A stretch of 64,000 bases of DNA from Actinokineospora fastidiosa. GTDB taxonomy: Bacteria > Actinomycetota > Actinomycetes > Mycobacteriales > Pseudonocardiaceae. Positions 38,766 to 48,546 of the stretch are shown piece after piece. A program made the position numbers and the translations under genes. The stretch is from assembly GCF_014648415.1 (NCBI RefSeq), contig NZ_BMRB01000001.1:434001-498000 (forward strand). The letters are read 5' to 3'. Positions within the stretch are counted from its first letter, which is position 1; the number at the start of each line of letters is the position of its first letter. The notes below the pieces were generated by a model, which was not told the DNA's origin, made no database searches, and saw only the letters and a program-made list of their open reading frames with translations.

Positions 38766-38909
38766 TGTCCGATGGGGTGAACTCGCATTCGTGGGGAGCG
38801 AGACGGTGCTACCCTCGCTCGGCGCGGACGGCTTCGCCGCTCCGCCCCTAATCCGCGCCGCGCCGTCTCGCTTAGGGGCCCCGCGAATGCGGGTTCACCC
38901 CATCGGACA
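38766..38909. repeat. 144-bp nested palindromic element (MITE- or REP-like)
   Basis: Ends are perfect 17-bp inverted repeats (TGTCCGATGGGGTGAAC / GTTCACCCCATCGGACA). Inside them complementarity continues with small gaps: CGCATTCG/CGAATGCG, AGCGAGACGG at 38797-38806 against CCGTCTCGCT at 38863-38872, GGCGCGGA at 38821-38828 against TCCGCGCC at 38852-38859, and a CGGCTTCGCCG tip. The whole element can fold into one long hairpin. No transposase and no clear target duplication. It lies 62 bp after glpD. Confidence 0.75.
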
Positions 38910-39493
38910 CCCCCAAAGCAAATCGCGAACCACCCACCCACCGCAGCCCCACCACCCGCCCCACCCACAACGCCAAGGGGGGAAGGGCGGCAGAAAAGGG
39001 AACGAGCCAGACGGAAGGGGCGGATGCGGGAAAGGGCTGATCGAGAGGGAGGGACGCCAGCGCCAGCCTAAGCAGGCGCAGGCAATGAAAGCCACACGCA
39101 GGCGACCAGGGCCCGCGACCGAGGCAGCCGCAGGCGAACCGGATGGGACCGAGGCAGCCGCAGGCGAACCCGATAGAGACCGAGGCGCCGCAGCCGAACC
39201 CGATAGACCGAGGTGGCCGGCGACGAGCAGCGGTAGCACGAGATAGCGGCCAAGCCGCCCAGCAACGGTTGATAGTCAGCGCAGAAGCAAGGCGGCGCAA
39301 GAAACCAGGCTACCCAAAGCGAAAGCGGGTCACCCCAGGAACGAGACGTAGAAGCCGGGCAGCGCCAACGCGATGAGCAGACGCAGCGAGAGCACGCCCG
39401 AAGCAGTTGCAGGACGGGTTGGCCAGCCGAAAGAGCCCACCAACCACTGAGGGCTGCCCCCCACCCCAGGAGACAGCCCTCAGCGCAACACCC
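38910..39493. other. Gene-free stretch with 30-bp tandem repeats
   Basis: 584 bp without a convincing gene; poorer in GC and different in word usage from the surroundings. Contains three tandem copies of a 30-bp unit at 39117-39206 (GACCGAGGCAGCCGCAGGCG plus about 10 variable bases; the third copy is degenerate). Open frames on either strand have no ribosome site and no family resemblance. Confidence 0.6.
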
Positions 39494-40921
39494 CTACTGC
39501 GCAGGCGCCTCCAGCACCGCCATCAGCGATCCCCACTGCGCCAGCATGTACATCACGCCCGCCAGCAGGTTGTCGACCGGCTGCCAGATGTTCGGGTATC
39601 CCGCCACCTGGTGCTGCTGGAACTGCGGGTCCGTGATCTGCATGAGCCCCTTCGGCGGCGTGCCCTCGGCCGCGGACGGGTGGCGCATGTCCATGGCGTG
39701 GGGATTGCCGCCGGAGAGGCGGTCGACGATCTGGGCGATCTGGCCAGCGTCGATGCGCTCCGGGGGGACGCCGTGGTTGATGAGGATCTCGACCGCGGAG
39801 CCGATCCACCTGGCGCGGTCCACCCGGGAGGCGGGGACGCCCGGGTCCGGCGGCGGGCCGCTGGGGCCGTACGGGGACGGGCGGCCCGGCGGGGGCTGGG
39901 TGGAGCCCGGCGGGCGGTACCCGCCCGGCACCGGCTGGTAGCCGGAGTACCCGGGCGGCGGTGGCGCGTAGCCGCCCTGCTGCCCCGTCGGCGTTCCCGG
40001 CGGCCGGTACGGGTCGTAGTTGTACGCGGGCGGCGCGTCCTGGGCCCGCGTGGGGCCGGACCAGTTGCTCGGGGTCGTGTAGCGGCGGTCCGCTGCCTCG
40101 TCGAGGCTCCGCGTGTCGACCGGGGTCGCGTTGTGGACGCGGGCGCGCGGCGCGGTGTTGGCGCGGCCGCCGATGGTCTCCAGCAGCTGCTTGACGGCCT
40201 TGGCCAGGTTCACGATCCGCTGGATCGTCTGCAGGATCTTCTGCAGCGACGAGATGAACTTCTGGACCTTGGAGATGATCTTCTGCGCGGTCTGCACCGC
40301 CGTCGCCACCGACTGGGCGATGCCCATGGCGATCGAGGCGCCGAAGCTCAGCCAGGACGCCGACAGCGCCTCGATGATGATCTGGATGACCCGCTGCACA
40401 CAGCGGTTGATCATCTCAAGCACGGTGTTGCGGACCTCGGCGAGCAGCTGGCCCGCCTGCGTGATCGCCTGGCCGACGGCCTTGCTGACCTGCGACAGCG
40501 CCTCCAGGCCCTCGGCCTGCGTCGTGCTGGCCGAGCGGTAGGCGTTGCCCGCGGAGCCGTGCCAGTTGCAGGTCTCCTCGCGCGCTGCCTGGCGGTAGCG
40601 CTCGGCGGTCGCGGCGAGCTGGTCGCCGGTGCGGTTCCAGCCCTCGGCGCTGCCGATGATCGAGTTCGCGTCGCCGAGCAGGGCGTCGAAGGGCTCGCGG
40701 AGGAACGAGATGTGCTGGATGATCCAGCCGAACCCGGCGCTCGCCGCCGCGCCGAGCGGGTCGCCCGCGATGTTGATGACGTCCATGGCGACGTTGGTGA
40801 CCGCCATGCCCGCGTCCAGCCAGTCGCCGCTGTCGATGGCGGCGCGGGCGGCGCGGACGTTGTTCGAGATGGTCGCCGCGGCCTGTTCGCCACTGCCCTG
40901 CGGCGTGAAGCTGACGGTCAC
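39494..40921 (-). CDS. WXG-type ESX substrate with C-terminal lytic-transglycosylase-like domain
   Basis: 475 residues from GTG 40921 (GGGAGG 7 nt upstream; overlaps the previous stop by 4 bp). Residues 1-280 resemble the WXG protein at 7500: HISFLREPFDALLG (about 70-83) and W120-H-G122, followed by long coiled helices (KIISKVQKFISSLQKILQTIQRIVNLAKAVKQLLETI). A Pro/Tyr/Gly-rich linker spans about 300-370. The last 100 residues match the SLT fold of phage tape-measure-type transglycosylases (SGGNP...GTPPKGLMQITDPQF...NIWQPVDNLLAGVMYM). Where those enzymes have catalytic Glu in ESGGNP, this protein has Leu402 (LSGGNP), so it is probably not a hydrolase but may bind glycan. Confidence 0.8.
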   Translation of the reverse strand: MTVSFTPQGSGEQAAATISNNVRAARAAIDSGDWLDAGMAVTNVAMDVINIAGDPLGAAASAGFGWIIQHISFLREPFDALLGDANSIIGSAEGWNRTGDQLAATAERYRQAAREETCNWHGSAGNAYRSASTTQAEGLEALSQVSKAVGQAITQAGQLLAEVRNTVLEMINRCVQRVIQIIIEALSASWLSFGASIAMGIAQSVATAVQTAQKIISKVQKFISSLQKILQTIQRIVNLAKAVKQLLETIGGRANTAPRARVHNATPVDTRSLDEAADRRYTTPSNWSGPTRAQDAPPAYNYDPYRPPGTPTGQQGGYAPPPPGYSGYQPVPGGYRPPGSTQPPPGRPSPYGPSGPPPDPGVPASRVDRARWIGSAVEILINHGVPPERIDAGQIAQIVDRLSGGNPHAMDMRHPSAAEGTPPKGLMQITDPQFQQHQVAGYPNIWQPVDNLLAGVMYMLAQWGSLMAVLEAPAQ

Positions 40922-41223
40922 TGTCTCGTCCTCCCGCTGAAGGTGTCGGCGTTGCCCCGGTCGATGGCCTCGTAGTCGTCGGCGACGGCCTCCAGGCCCT
41001 GGCGGACCTCGTCGACGGCGGCCGCGACCCGGTTGATGCCCTCCAGCACGTCGCCGCACGCGGAGAGGATCGCCGAGGCGAAGAAGCCGCCGATCAGCCC
41101 GTAGGCGTTGTCGGAGACCATCCGCGCCATGCTGCCCGCGCTGTGGACCTGCGACGAGCAGGCCGCCACGGTGCGGGAGTGGCCGCGGACCTCGGCCACG
41201 TTGATGCTGAATCCAGTGCCCAT
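40918..41223 (-). CDS. Small ESX secretion-associated protein (EspC-like)
   Basis: 101 residues. Helix-turn-helix hairpin pattern of EspC/DUF2580-type type VII proteins, beginning MGTGFSINVAEVRGHSRTVAACSSQV. The C-terminal part VRQGLEAVADDYEAIDRGNADTF contains Tyr-x-x-x-Asp (YEAID), the general type VII export signal. It overlaps the start of the following SLT-like substrate by 4 bp and is 18 bp after the YbaB-like gene, so the two are likely partners exported as a pair. Confidence 0.75.
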   Translation of the reverse strand: MGTGFSINVAEVRGHSRTVAACSSQVHSAGSMARMVSDNAYGLIGGFFASAILSACGDVLEGINRVAAAVDEVRQGLEAVADDYEAIDRGNADTFSGRTRQ

Positions 41224-41241
41224 GCGAGCCGCTCCCCTGTC

Positions 41242-41679
41242 CTAGTTGACGACTTCCGGCGGGTTCTCGAAGTACTCCTCGTCCGACCGGGTGTCGCGGT
41301 GCTTCTCCAGGTCCAGCGGAGCGTCGGCGCCGTCGCCGCGGAAGCCCTCGGGCAGGTGCGACTTGACGACCTCCAGCGCGGGCCCCTCCCCGACCAGCTC
41401 GCGCATGGTGTCGACGACCTTCGCCGCGGCGTCGCGCTGCGCCTGCCGGGTGGTCTCCATGATCACCCTGGCCAGGTGCTCGGGCTCGAGGTCGCGCACG
41501 CCCGGTCGGAGCACCAGGCCCGTGGTCGCGCCGTTGGCGCTGACCCGCACCGTGATCTCCCCGTCGGGCGAGCTCGCGGCGCCGCCCACCTCGCGCAGCG
41601 CCTTCTCGGTCTTCTGCGCGCTCTTGGCCGCGGCCTGGAGTTTCTCGTCGTATTGCGCCAGCCACTGCTCCGGCTTCAT
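41242..41679 (-). CDS. YbaB/EbfC-like DNA-binding protein of type VII cassette 2
   Basis: 145 residues from ATG 41679 (GGGAGGG upstream); ATG 41694 lacks a ribosome site. Same design as the protein at 8334: helix (PEQWLAQYDEKLQAAAKSAQKTEKAL), GGAASSPDGEITVRVSANGATTGLVLRPGV, and helix (EHLARVIMETTRQAQRDAAAKVVDTM). An acidic tail (DLEKHRDTRSDEEYFENPPE) replaces the proline-rich tail of its paralogue. First gene of the cassette YbaB - EspC-like - WXG/SLT protein. Confidence 0.78.
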   Translation of the reverse strand: MKPEQWLAQYDEKLQAAAKSAQKTEKALREVGGAASSPDGEITVRVSANGATTGLVLRPGVRDLEPEHLARVIMETTRQAQRDAAAKVVDTMRELVGEGPALEVVKSHLPEGFRGDGADAPLDLEKHRDTRSDEEYFENPPEVVN

Positions 41680-41848
41680 CCCCGGCCCTCCCATGGTCCA
41701 ACCCGGATCATCGTGTTGGACGGAGCATGTCCCGCGCGGTTCCCCGGCGGGAGTGATTCGGCCAACTCGTTTGCAGGCGCACCCGAGCCCCCCTCGGCAG
41801 GCCAGGAGCGCGATAATGCTCCGCGTACGGCGACGCGAGGGGGGAGCT

Positions 41849-43039
41849 GTGGGCCCGGCGAGCACGGTGTGGCTGATCGCCCGCCGCGAGATCGACGCCC
41901 GGCTCCGCACCAGGTCGTTCGTGGTCAGCACGGTCGCCGCCATCGTGGCGCTCGTCGGTCTCGTGCTCATGCAGAGCACCCTGTTCTCCTCCGTCGAGCG
42001 CAGCCGGGTCGGCCTCGCGGGCCAGGCCGCCGCGATCGCCACCCCGCTGGTAGCGCAGGCCGGGGCGCGCGGCATCGACGTCGACACCACGACCGTCCCC
42101 GACGTGCCCACCGGCGAGGCCATGGTCGGCGCGGGCGAGCTGGACGTGCTGGTCAGCGGCGCCCCCGCGGCCCTGCGCGTGGTCGTGCGGGAGGCGCTGG
42201 ACAACGACATCCGCCAGGTGCTCACCAGCCTGGTGCGCGAACAGGTCCTGCGCGCCGAACTCGCCGCCGTCGAGGACCTCGACCCCGACCGCGTCCTGAC
42301 GACGGTGGCCGACGCGACGATCGACGTGCACACCATGACGACGCCGGACCCCGCGCGCGACCAGCGCATGGCGGTGGCGCTGATCGTCATCGCCCTGCTC
42401 TACATGGCGCTGCTGTTCTACGGGACGATGGTCGCCCAGGGCGTGGTGGAGGAGAAGGCCAGCCGCGTCGTCGAGGTGCTGCTGGCGACCGTGCGGCCGT
42501 GGCAGCTCCTGATGGGCAAGGTCATCGGCCTCGGCCTGGTCGGCCTTGCCCAGTTCGCCGCGATCGGCGGCGCTGGCCTGCTGCTGGCGCTGACGACGGG
42601 CGTGCTGGCCATCCCGTCCGCCGCGATCGGCACGCTCGCCTGGGGCCTGGTCTGGTACCTGCTGGGATTCCTGTTCTACGCCACGGTGTTCGCCGCAGCG
42701 GGCTCGCTGGTGTCGCGGCAGGAGGAGACCTCCGCGGTGCTGCTGCCGATCACGATGGTGCTGGTGGTGGCGTTCGTCCTGGGCTTCGGCCTGCTCTCGC
42801 GCTCCCCGTCCGGGACGGCGACGACCGTGCTGTCCCTGGTCCCCCCGCTGTCCCCGGTCATGATGCCGGGCCGCATCGCGCTGGGCGTCGCACCGCTGTG
42901 GCAGATCGGGTTGGCGATGATCATGACCCTGGCCGCCGTCGCGGGCCTGGCCTGGCTGGGCGCCCGCGTCTACACCCGCGCCGCCCTGAGCACCGGACCC
43001 CGGATGCGCCTGCGTGACGCCATGCGGGTGCAGCGATGA
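41849..43039 (+). CDS. ABC-2 family transporter permease (NatB-like)
   Basis: 396 residues from GTG 41849. GGGGGGAG lies just upstream and GATAAT at 41811-41816 would be the -10; an ATG at 41816 with AGGAG is the alternative start. One N-terminal membrane anchor (VVSTVAAIVALVGLVLM), an extracellular region of about 150 residues and five or six C-terminal helices give the NatB/YhaP topology. EEKASRVVEVLLATVRPWQLLMGKVIGLGLVGL is the characteristic coupling segment. Such permeases need an ATPase, normally encoded directly upstream. None is here, so the partner must be encoded elsewhere. Substrate unknown (sodium or small drugs in NatAB). Confidence 0.82.
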   Translation: MGPASTVWLIARREIDARLRTRSFVVSTVAAIVALVGLVLMQSTLFSSVERSRVGLAGQAAAIATPLVAQAGARGIDVDTTTVPDVPTGEAMVGAGELDVLVSGAPAALRVVVREALDNDIRQVLTSLVREQVLRAELAAVEDLDPDRVLTTVADATIDVHTMTTPDPARDQRMAVALIVIALLYMALLFYGTMVAQGVVEEKASRVVEVLLATVRPWQLLMGKVIGLGLVGLAQFAAIGGAGLLLALTTGVLAIPSAAIGTLAWGLVWYLLGFLFYATVFAAAGSLVSRQEETSAVLLPITMVLVVAFVLGFGLLSRSPSGTATTVLSLVPPLSPVMMPGRIALGVAPLWQIGLAMIMTLAAVAGLAWLGARVYTRAALSTGPRMRLRDAMRVQR

Positions 43040-43070
43040 GGCATGGGGAGTCGCGCGGCGAGAAGCGCTC

Positions 43071-43814
43071 GTGACCGGACCGCCAGCGCGAGCCTGGCGG
43101 CCCCGACCGGGGCGGACCCGGGCCCAGGTCGAAGCGGAGCAGGACAAGGCGGCGGGCGGCGCGCACCGGCGGGCGGTGCGCGTCGAGACGGGCGAGACCG
43201 CGCGCGGCCACGTGCTTCTCAAGGCATCGGGCGGCATTGTCCGCGCCTACCTGCGCTGGCGCTCCGACGGCCGCTCGGTGGTGCGGGCACTCGGCCCGGT
43301 GGACGGCGAGACCAGGATGGCGAACCTGGCGGAAGGCTGGGAACGCGCGCGGGCGGCCGGTCTCGTCGGTGACGAGGTGCGGCCGCCCGGGTCATGGGCG
43401 TCATCGCCCGCGGCACGCGCCACGATGCGGGCCAACCGGGGGCGCGACACCTTGCCGGAACGCAGGCTGCGGGCGCTGCTGCACCGACGGGGTCTGCGAT
43501 ACCGGGTCTCGGTTCGCCCGCTGCCGGACTTCCGGCGCACGGCGGACATCGTGTTCCCGGGCGCGCGGGTCGCGGTGTTCGTCGACGGCTGCTACTGGCA
43601 CGGATGCCCCGACCACTACCAGGAGTCGGCGACGAACTCCGCCTTCTGGCGCGACAAGATCGCCACCAACGCGCGCCGCGACCGGGAGACCACCCGGGTG
43701 CTCGAAGAGCAGGGGTGGACCGTGGTGCGGTGCTGGGAGCACGAGGAGCCGAGCGTCGCCGCCGAACGGGTCATCCACGCGCTCGACGAGGCGAACGGCC
43801 GGGGGAAAGGCTGA
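43071..43814 (+). CDS. vsr: Very-short-patch-repair endonuclease (Vsr) with N-terminal extension
   Basis: 247 residues from GTG 43071. Residues 125-245 are Vsr: MRANRGRDTLPERRLRALLHRRGLRYRV, then RTADIVFPGARVAVFVDGCYWHGCPDH with the catalytic Asp and zinc-site Cys residues, NSAFWRDKIATNARRDRETTRVLEEQGWTVVRCWEHE. It nicks DNA next to T:G mismatches formed by deamination of methylated cytosine. The first 120 residues are a separate unknown domain (RAVRVETGETARGHVLLKASGGIVRAYLRWRSDGRSVVRALG). Vsr genes normally sit beside a cytosine-C5 methylase; none is present here. Next to a photolyase gene, so this may be a small DNA-repair locus. Confidence 0.88.
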   Translation: MTGPPARAWRPRPGRTRAQVEAEQDKAAGGAHRRAVRVETGETARGHVLLKASGGIVRAYLRWRSDGRSVVRALGPVDGETRMANLAEGWERARAAGLVGDEVRPPGSWASSPAARATMRANRGRDTLPERRLRALLHRRGLRYRVSVRPLPDFRRTADIVFPGARVAVFVDGCYWHGCPDHYQESATNSAFWRDKIATNARRDRETTRVLEEQGWTVVRCWEHEEPSVAAERVIHALDEANGRGKG

Positions 43815-43822
43815 ACGCGGCC

Positions 43823-45133
43823 TTACCCGGAGATCTCCCCGTAGCGGTCGAGGGCGACCTTGCGTTCCTCGGCGTGGTCGACGATCGGGGGCGGGTAGCC
43901 GGGGGCGTTCCTCGGCTCGTGGACGTCGCCGTCGTGGTGGCGGAGTTCGGGGATGTGGCGGCGGATGTAGGCGCCGTCGGGGTCGAACTTGCGGCCTTGG
44001 GTGACGGGGTTGAAGACGCGGTAGAACGGGGCGGCGTCGGTGCCGGAGCCCGCGGTCCACTGCCAGCCGTGTTGGTTGGACGCGAGGTCGGCGTCGACCA
44101 GGTGGGCCATGAAGTGGCGGGCGCCCCACCACCAGGGCAGGTGCAGGTCCTTGGTGAGGAAGCTGGCGGTGATCATGCGGACGCGGTTGTGCATCCAGCC
44201 CTCGGCCAGCAGTTGGCGCATCCCGGCGTCGACGATGGGGTAGCCGGTCTCGCCGCGGCGCCACGCGGTGAAGCGGGCCGGGTCGGTGTCGTGGCGCAGG
44301 GCGTCGAAGCGGGGGTTCACGTTGGCGCGGGCGGTCTCCGGGCGGTGCCACAGGAAGTCGGCGTAGAACTCGCGCCAGGCCAGTTCGGTGCGATACGCGG
44401 TGTCGCGGCGTCCGAGGTCGGCGAGCAGGGTGCGCGGGTGGACGCAGCCCCAGCGCAGGTACGGCGACATGCGGCTGGTCGCGTCGAGGTCGGGGCGGTC
44501 GCGGCGGGCGGCGTAGTCGGGCAGGCGCTCGTCGCGGAACGCCTCCCAGGCGGCCATGGCGGCGTGCTCGCCGGGTTCGGGGAGCCGCGCCGAACAGGCG
44601 GGCGGGTCGGGCAGACCGCCGTCGACCGGCTCTATCCAGTGCAAAGTGGACGCCGAGGTCTTCGCGGGCGTCCGCCAGCCGTGCTCGGCCCACGCGCGGC
44701 TGAACGGGGTGAACACGCGATAGGACGTCCCGTCCGCCTTGGTGATCCGCCCCGGCGTCACCGCGTACGGCGATCCGGTGCGCACGAATTCCACATCGGA
44801 CAGTGCATGCTCGACGGCGAGGTCCCGCGTCCGGCCGTACGGTCCCGCGTCCGCCGAGACGTGGACGGACGTGGCGCCGACCGACCGGGCGACCCGGGGC
44901 ACCACCACCGCCGGGTCGCCGTCGGCCACCATGAGACGGCCGCCGAGCTGCTCGTCCAACGCGCGCAGGCAGCCGTGCAGGAACGCCAGCCGGGCCGCCC
45001 CCGCCGGAGCGGTCAGTGCCGGGTCGACGACGAACAGGGCCAGGGCGTCATGGCCGCGGTCGGCGGCGGCCAGCAGCGCGGGGTGGTCCCTCAGCCGCAG
45101 GTCGCGGCGGAACCAGACGATCGACGGTGGCAC
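43823..45133 (-). CDS. phr: Deoxyribodipyrimidine photolyase
   Basis: 436 residues. Repairs UV-induced cyclobutane pyrimidine dimers with FADH- and blue light. N-terminal antenna-binding domain starts PPSIVWFRRDLRLRDHPAL. The C-terminal FAD domain has TSRMSPYLRWGCVHPRTLL, ELAWREFYADFLW, WRRGETGYPIVDAGMRQLLAEGWMHNRVRMITASFLTKDLHLPWWWG and the dimer-pocket segment ASNQHGWQWTAGSGTDAAPFYRVFNP. The Trp residues of the electron-transfer chain are visible. Convergent with vsr. Confidence 0.95.
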   Translation of the reverse strand: MPPSIVWFRRDLRLRDHPALLAAADRGHDALALFVVDPALTAPAGAARLAFLHGCLRALDEQLGGRLMVADGDPAVVVPRVARSVGATSVHVSADAGPYGRTRDLAVEHALSDVEFVRTGSPYAVTPGRITKADGTSYRVFTPFSRAWAEHGWRTPAKTSASTLHWIEPVDGGLPDPPACSARLPEPGEHAAMAAWEAFRDERLPDYAARRDRPDLDATSRMSPYLRWGCVHPRTLLADLGRRDTAYRTELAWREFYADFLWHRPETARANVNPRFDALRHDTDPARFTAWRRGETGYPIVDAGMRQLLAEGWMHNRVRMITASFLTKDLHLPWWWGARHFMAHLVDADLASNQHGWQWTAGSGTDAAPFYRVFNPVTQGRKFDPDGAYIRRHIPELRHHDGDVHEPRNAPGYPPPIVDHAEERKVALDRYGEISG

Positions 45134-45206
45134 GGCGGACTACGCTACCGCCGGACGCGGCGCGGGGCCGCCCCAACGCGGGACGGCCCCGGAAAGGCTC
45201 GGGCGC

Positions 45207-46523
<1,317 letters not shown>

Positions 46524-46726
46524 GCAAGTACCTCTCACACTCGGACAGGGCGGTGTCGCGGCCGAGCCGGTGCGGGCCTGGTCCGGTGCGTTCCGCGGCA
46601 GGGTCGTCGCCGCGGCGCAGCACCGCCCCGTTGGGGTCCTGAGCCCCCTACGCTAGTGCGCCGCGCCCAATCCGGACACCCGTGAACCCGGCCTACCGGC
46701 AGCGTTGGGACACGCATCACAGGGGT

Positions 46727-47326
46727 TCACGGCGCGTCCGGGCGAGTGGTGAGCTCCAGACCGCCCAACAGCAGGTCGGACAGCGCGGCGAACGCCTCGG
46801 CGTCGGAGACTTCCGCGCGCCGTCCGAGCACTCCGGTCTGGATGCCCTCGATGAGCCATCCGGCCATCTCGCCGACCAGGCGGGCGTGCACGTCGCGGAA
46901 CAGGCCCTCGGCGACGCCCTCCTGGATGAAGGCGCGGATGCGGGCCGCGGCGGCCTTGGCGTTGCGCTCGTAGACGGCCTGGGTGGAGGCGAACGCGGCG
47001 ACGTCGGCGACGAACCGGTCGGAGGCGGGTTTGAGCTCGTCGGCGGCGGCGTGCAGGTAGGTGGAGATCCGGCCGCGGGCGTCGGCGGCCTCGGCGACCC
47101 GCTTCTCCACCCGCTCGGTCGCGTCGCGGAAGAACCGGCTGACGACCCGCCTGGCCAGCTGTTCCTTGCTGGGGGCCAGGGCGTAGAGGGTCGACTTGGA
47201 GCAGTGCAGCCGGGCGGCGAGGTCGTCGAGGGTGAACCCGGCGAAGCCCTCCCGCAGGAACAGCGCCAGCAGCTCCGCCAGCACTGCGGACTGGCGGGCG
47301 GTCAGCGCGGGCCGGGCTCGGGTCAT
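46727..47326 (-). CDS. TetR family transcriptional regulator
   Basis: 199 residues. TetR helix-turn-helix (VLAELLALFLREGFAGFTLDDLAARLHCSKSTLYALAPSKEQLARRVV) at about 14-62, ligand domain to the end with the acyl-CoA-regulator flavour EGIQTGVLGRRAEVSDAEAFAALSDLLLGGL. Divergent from the acyl-CoA dehydrogenase gene, 73 bp between start codons, so it most likely represses that gene. A short inverted repeat (CGTGAACCC ... GGGTTCACG) overlaps its stop codon. Confidence 0.88.
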   Translation of the reverse strand: MTRARPALTARQSAVLAELLALFLREGFAGFTLDDLAARLHCSKSTLYALAPSKEQLARRVVSRFFRDATERVEKRVAEAADARGRISTYLHAAADELKPASDRFVADVAAFASTQAVYERNAKAAAARIRAFIQEGVAEGLFRDVHARLVGEMAGWLIEGIQTGVLGRRAEVSDAEAFAALSDLLLGGLELTTRPDAP

Positions 47327-47399
47327 CTGATCAGCGTCTCACGGTACTCTGGAGCGTCCTAGCGTACTGCTTTCCGTATCTCCCGATCGGAGGACCGCC

Positions 47400-48545
47400 G
47401 TGCCCGCCGAGCGTCTGCTCCCCTCCACCGAGGCCGAGGACCTGCTCAAGCTGACCCGCGAGATCGCGCGGGACGAACTGGCGCCGATCGCCGCGGAGCA
47501 CGAGGAGGCCGGTCGCTTCCCGCGCGAGCAGTTCCGCCTGCTCGGCCGCAGCGGCCTGCTGGGCCTGCCGTACCCGGAGCGCTGGGGCGGCGCGGCGCTG
47601 CCCTACGAGGTGTACCTGCAGGTCCTGGAGGAGATCGCCACCGCGTGGATGTCGGTCGGCGTCGGCCTGTCGGTGCACACGATGTCCTGCTACGCCCTGG
47701 CCGGGCACGGCACCGACGAGCAGCGCGACCGCTTCCTGCCGGACATGCTCGGCGGCGACCTCCTGGGCGCCTACGCCCTGTCGGAGTCGCACGCGGGCTC
47801 CGACGCGGCCGCCCTGTCCACCCGCGCGACCCGCGACGGCGACGACTACGTCGTGAACGGCACCAAGGCGTGGATCACCCACGGCGGCGAGGCGGACTTC
47901 TACACCACGATGGTCCGCACGGCCGACACCGGCGCGAAGGGAATCAGCTGCCTGCTGGTCCCCGCCGACACCCCCGGCCTCTCGGCGGCCCCGCCCGAGC
48001 GCAAGATGGGCCTGACCGGCTCGACGACGGCCCAGATGCTTTTCGAGGGCGCCCGGGTGCCTGCCGACCGGCTGCTCGGCGCCGAGGGCGAGGGCCTCAA
48101 GATCGCCCTGACCTCGCTCAACTCCGGACGGCTCGGCATCGCCGCGTGCGCGGTCGGCCTGGCGCAGGCCGCGCTGGACGAGGCCGTGGCCTACGCCAAG
48201 GGGCGCAGGCAGTTCGGCAGGGCGATCATCGACTTCCAGGGCATGGAGTTCCTGCTCGCCGACATGGCCGCGGCCGTGGAGTCGGCGCGGGCGACGTACC
48301 TGGAGGCCGCGCGGCGGCGCGACCGAGGACTGCCGTTCGTCCGCCAGGCCTCGATCGCCAAGCTGGTGGCGACGGACGCGGCGATGAAGGTGACCACCGA
48401 CGCCGTCCAGGTCCTCGGCGGCGCGGGCTTCACCCGCGACTTCCCGGTGGAGCGCTACATGCGCGAGGCGAAGGTGCCGCAGATCTTCGAGGGCACCAAC
48501 CAGATCCAGCGCGTCGTCATCGCCCGGGAGCTGAAGACCGCCTGA
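47400..48545 (+). CDS. Acyl-CoA dehydrogenase
   Basis: 381 residues, GTG start with GGAGG 7 nt upstream. FAD flavoenzyme that introduces the alpha-beta double bond in acyl-CoA. Standard domains: helical N-terminus (EDLLKLTREIARDELAPIAAEHEEAGRFP), beta domain with YALSESHAGSDAAALSTRA and KAWITHGGEAD, C-terminal helices with AYAKGRRQFGRAIIDFQGMEFLLADM and the closing VQVLGGAGFTRDFPVERYMREAKVPQIFEGTNQIQRVVIAREL. The catalytic Glu of short/branched-chain enzymes lies in IFEGTNQIQR. Probably short-chain; substrate not certain. Divergent TetR upstream. Confidence 0.93.
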   Translation: MPAERLLPSTEAEDLLKLTREIARDELAPIAAEHEEAGRFPREQFRLLGRSGLLGLPYPERWGGAALPYEVYLQVLEEIATAWMSVGVGLSVHTMSCYALAGHGTDEQRDRFLPDMLGGDLLGAYALSESHAGSDAAALSTRATRDGDDYVVNGTKAWITHGGEADFYTTMVRTADTGAKGISCLLVPADTPGLSAAPPERKMGLTGSTTAQMLFEGARVPADRLLGAEGEGLKIALTSLNSGRLGIAACAVGLAQAALDEAVAYAKGRRQFGRAIIDFQGMEFLLADMAAAVESARATYLEAARRRDRGLPFVRQASIAKLVATDAAMKVTTDAVQVLGGAGFTRDFPVERYMREAKVPQIFEGTNQIQRVVIARELKTA

Positions 48546-48546
48546 G

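Noticed and set aside
39117-39206. CRISPR array
   Set aside because: The 30-bp units are contiguous without unique spacers and no cas gene is present.
38872-39300. Possible Cys/Leu-rich membrane protein on the minus strand
   Set aside because: Generated by the 30-bp repeats and a palindromic element; no start signal and atypical codon use.
46681-46731. tRNA-like fold around CGTGAACCC...GGGTTCACG
   Set aside because: Arms do not give a cloverleaf with anticodon and T-loop; more likely a weak terminator at the tetR end.
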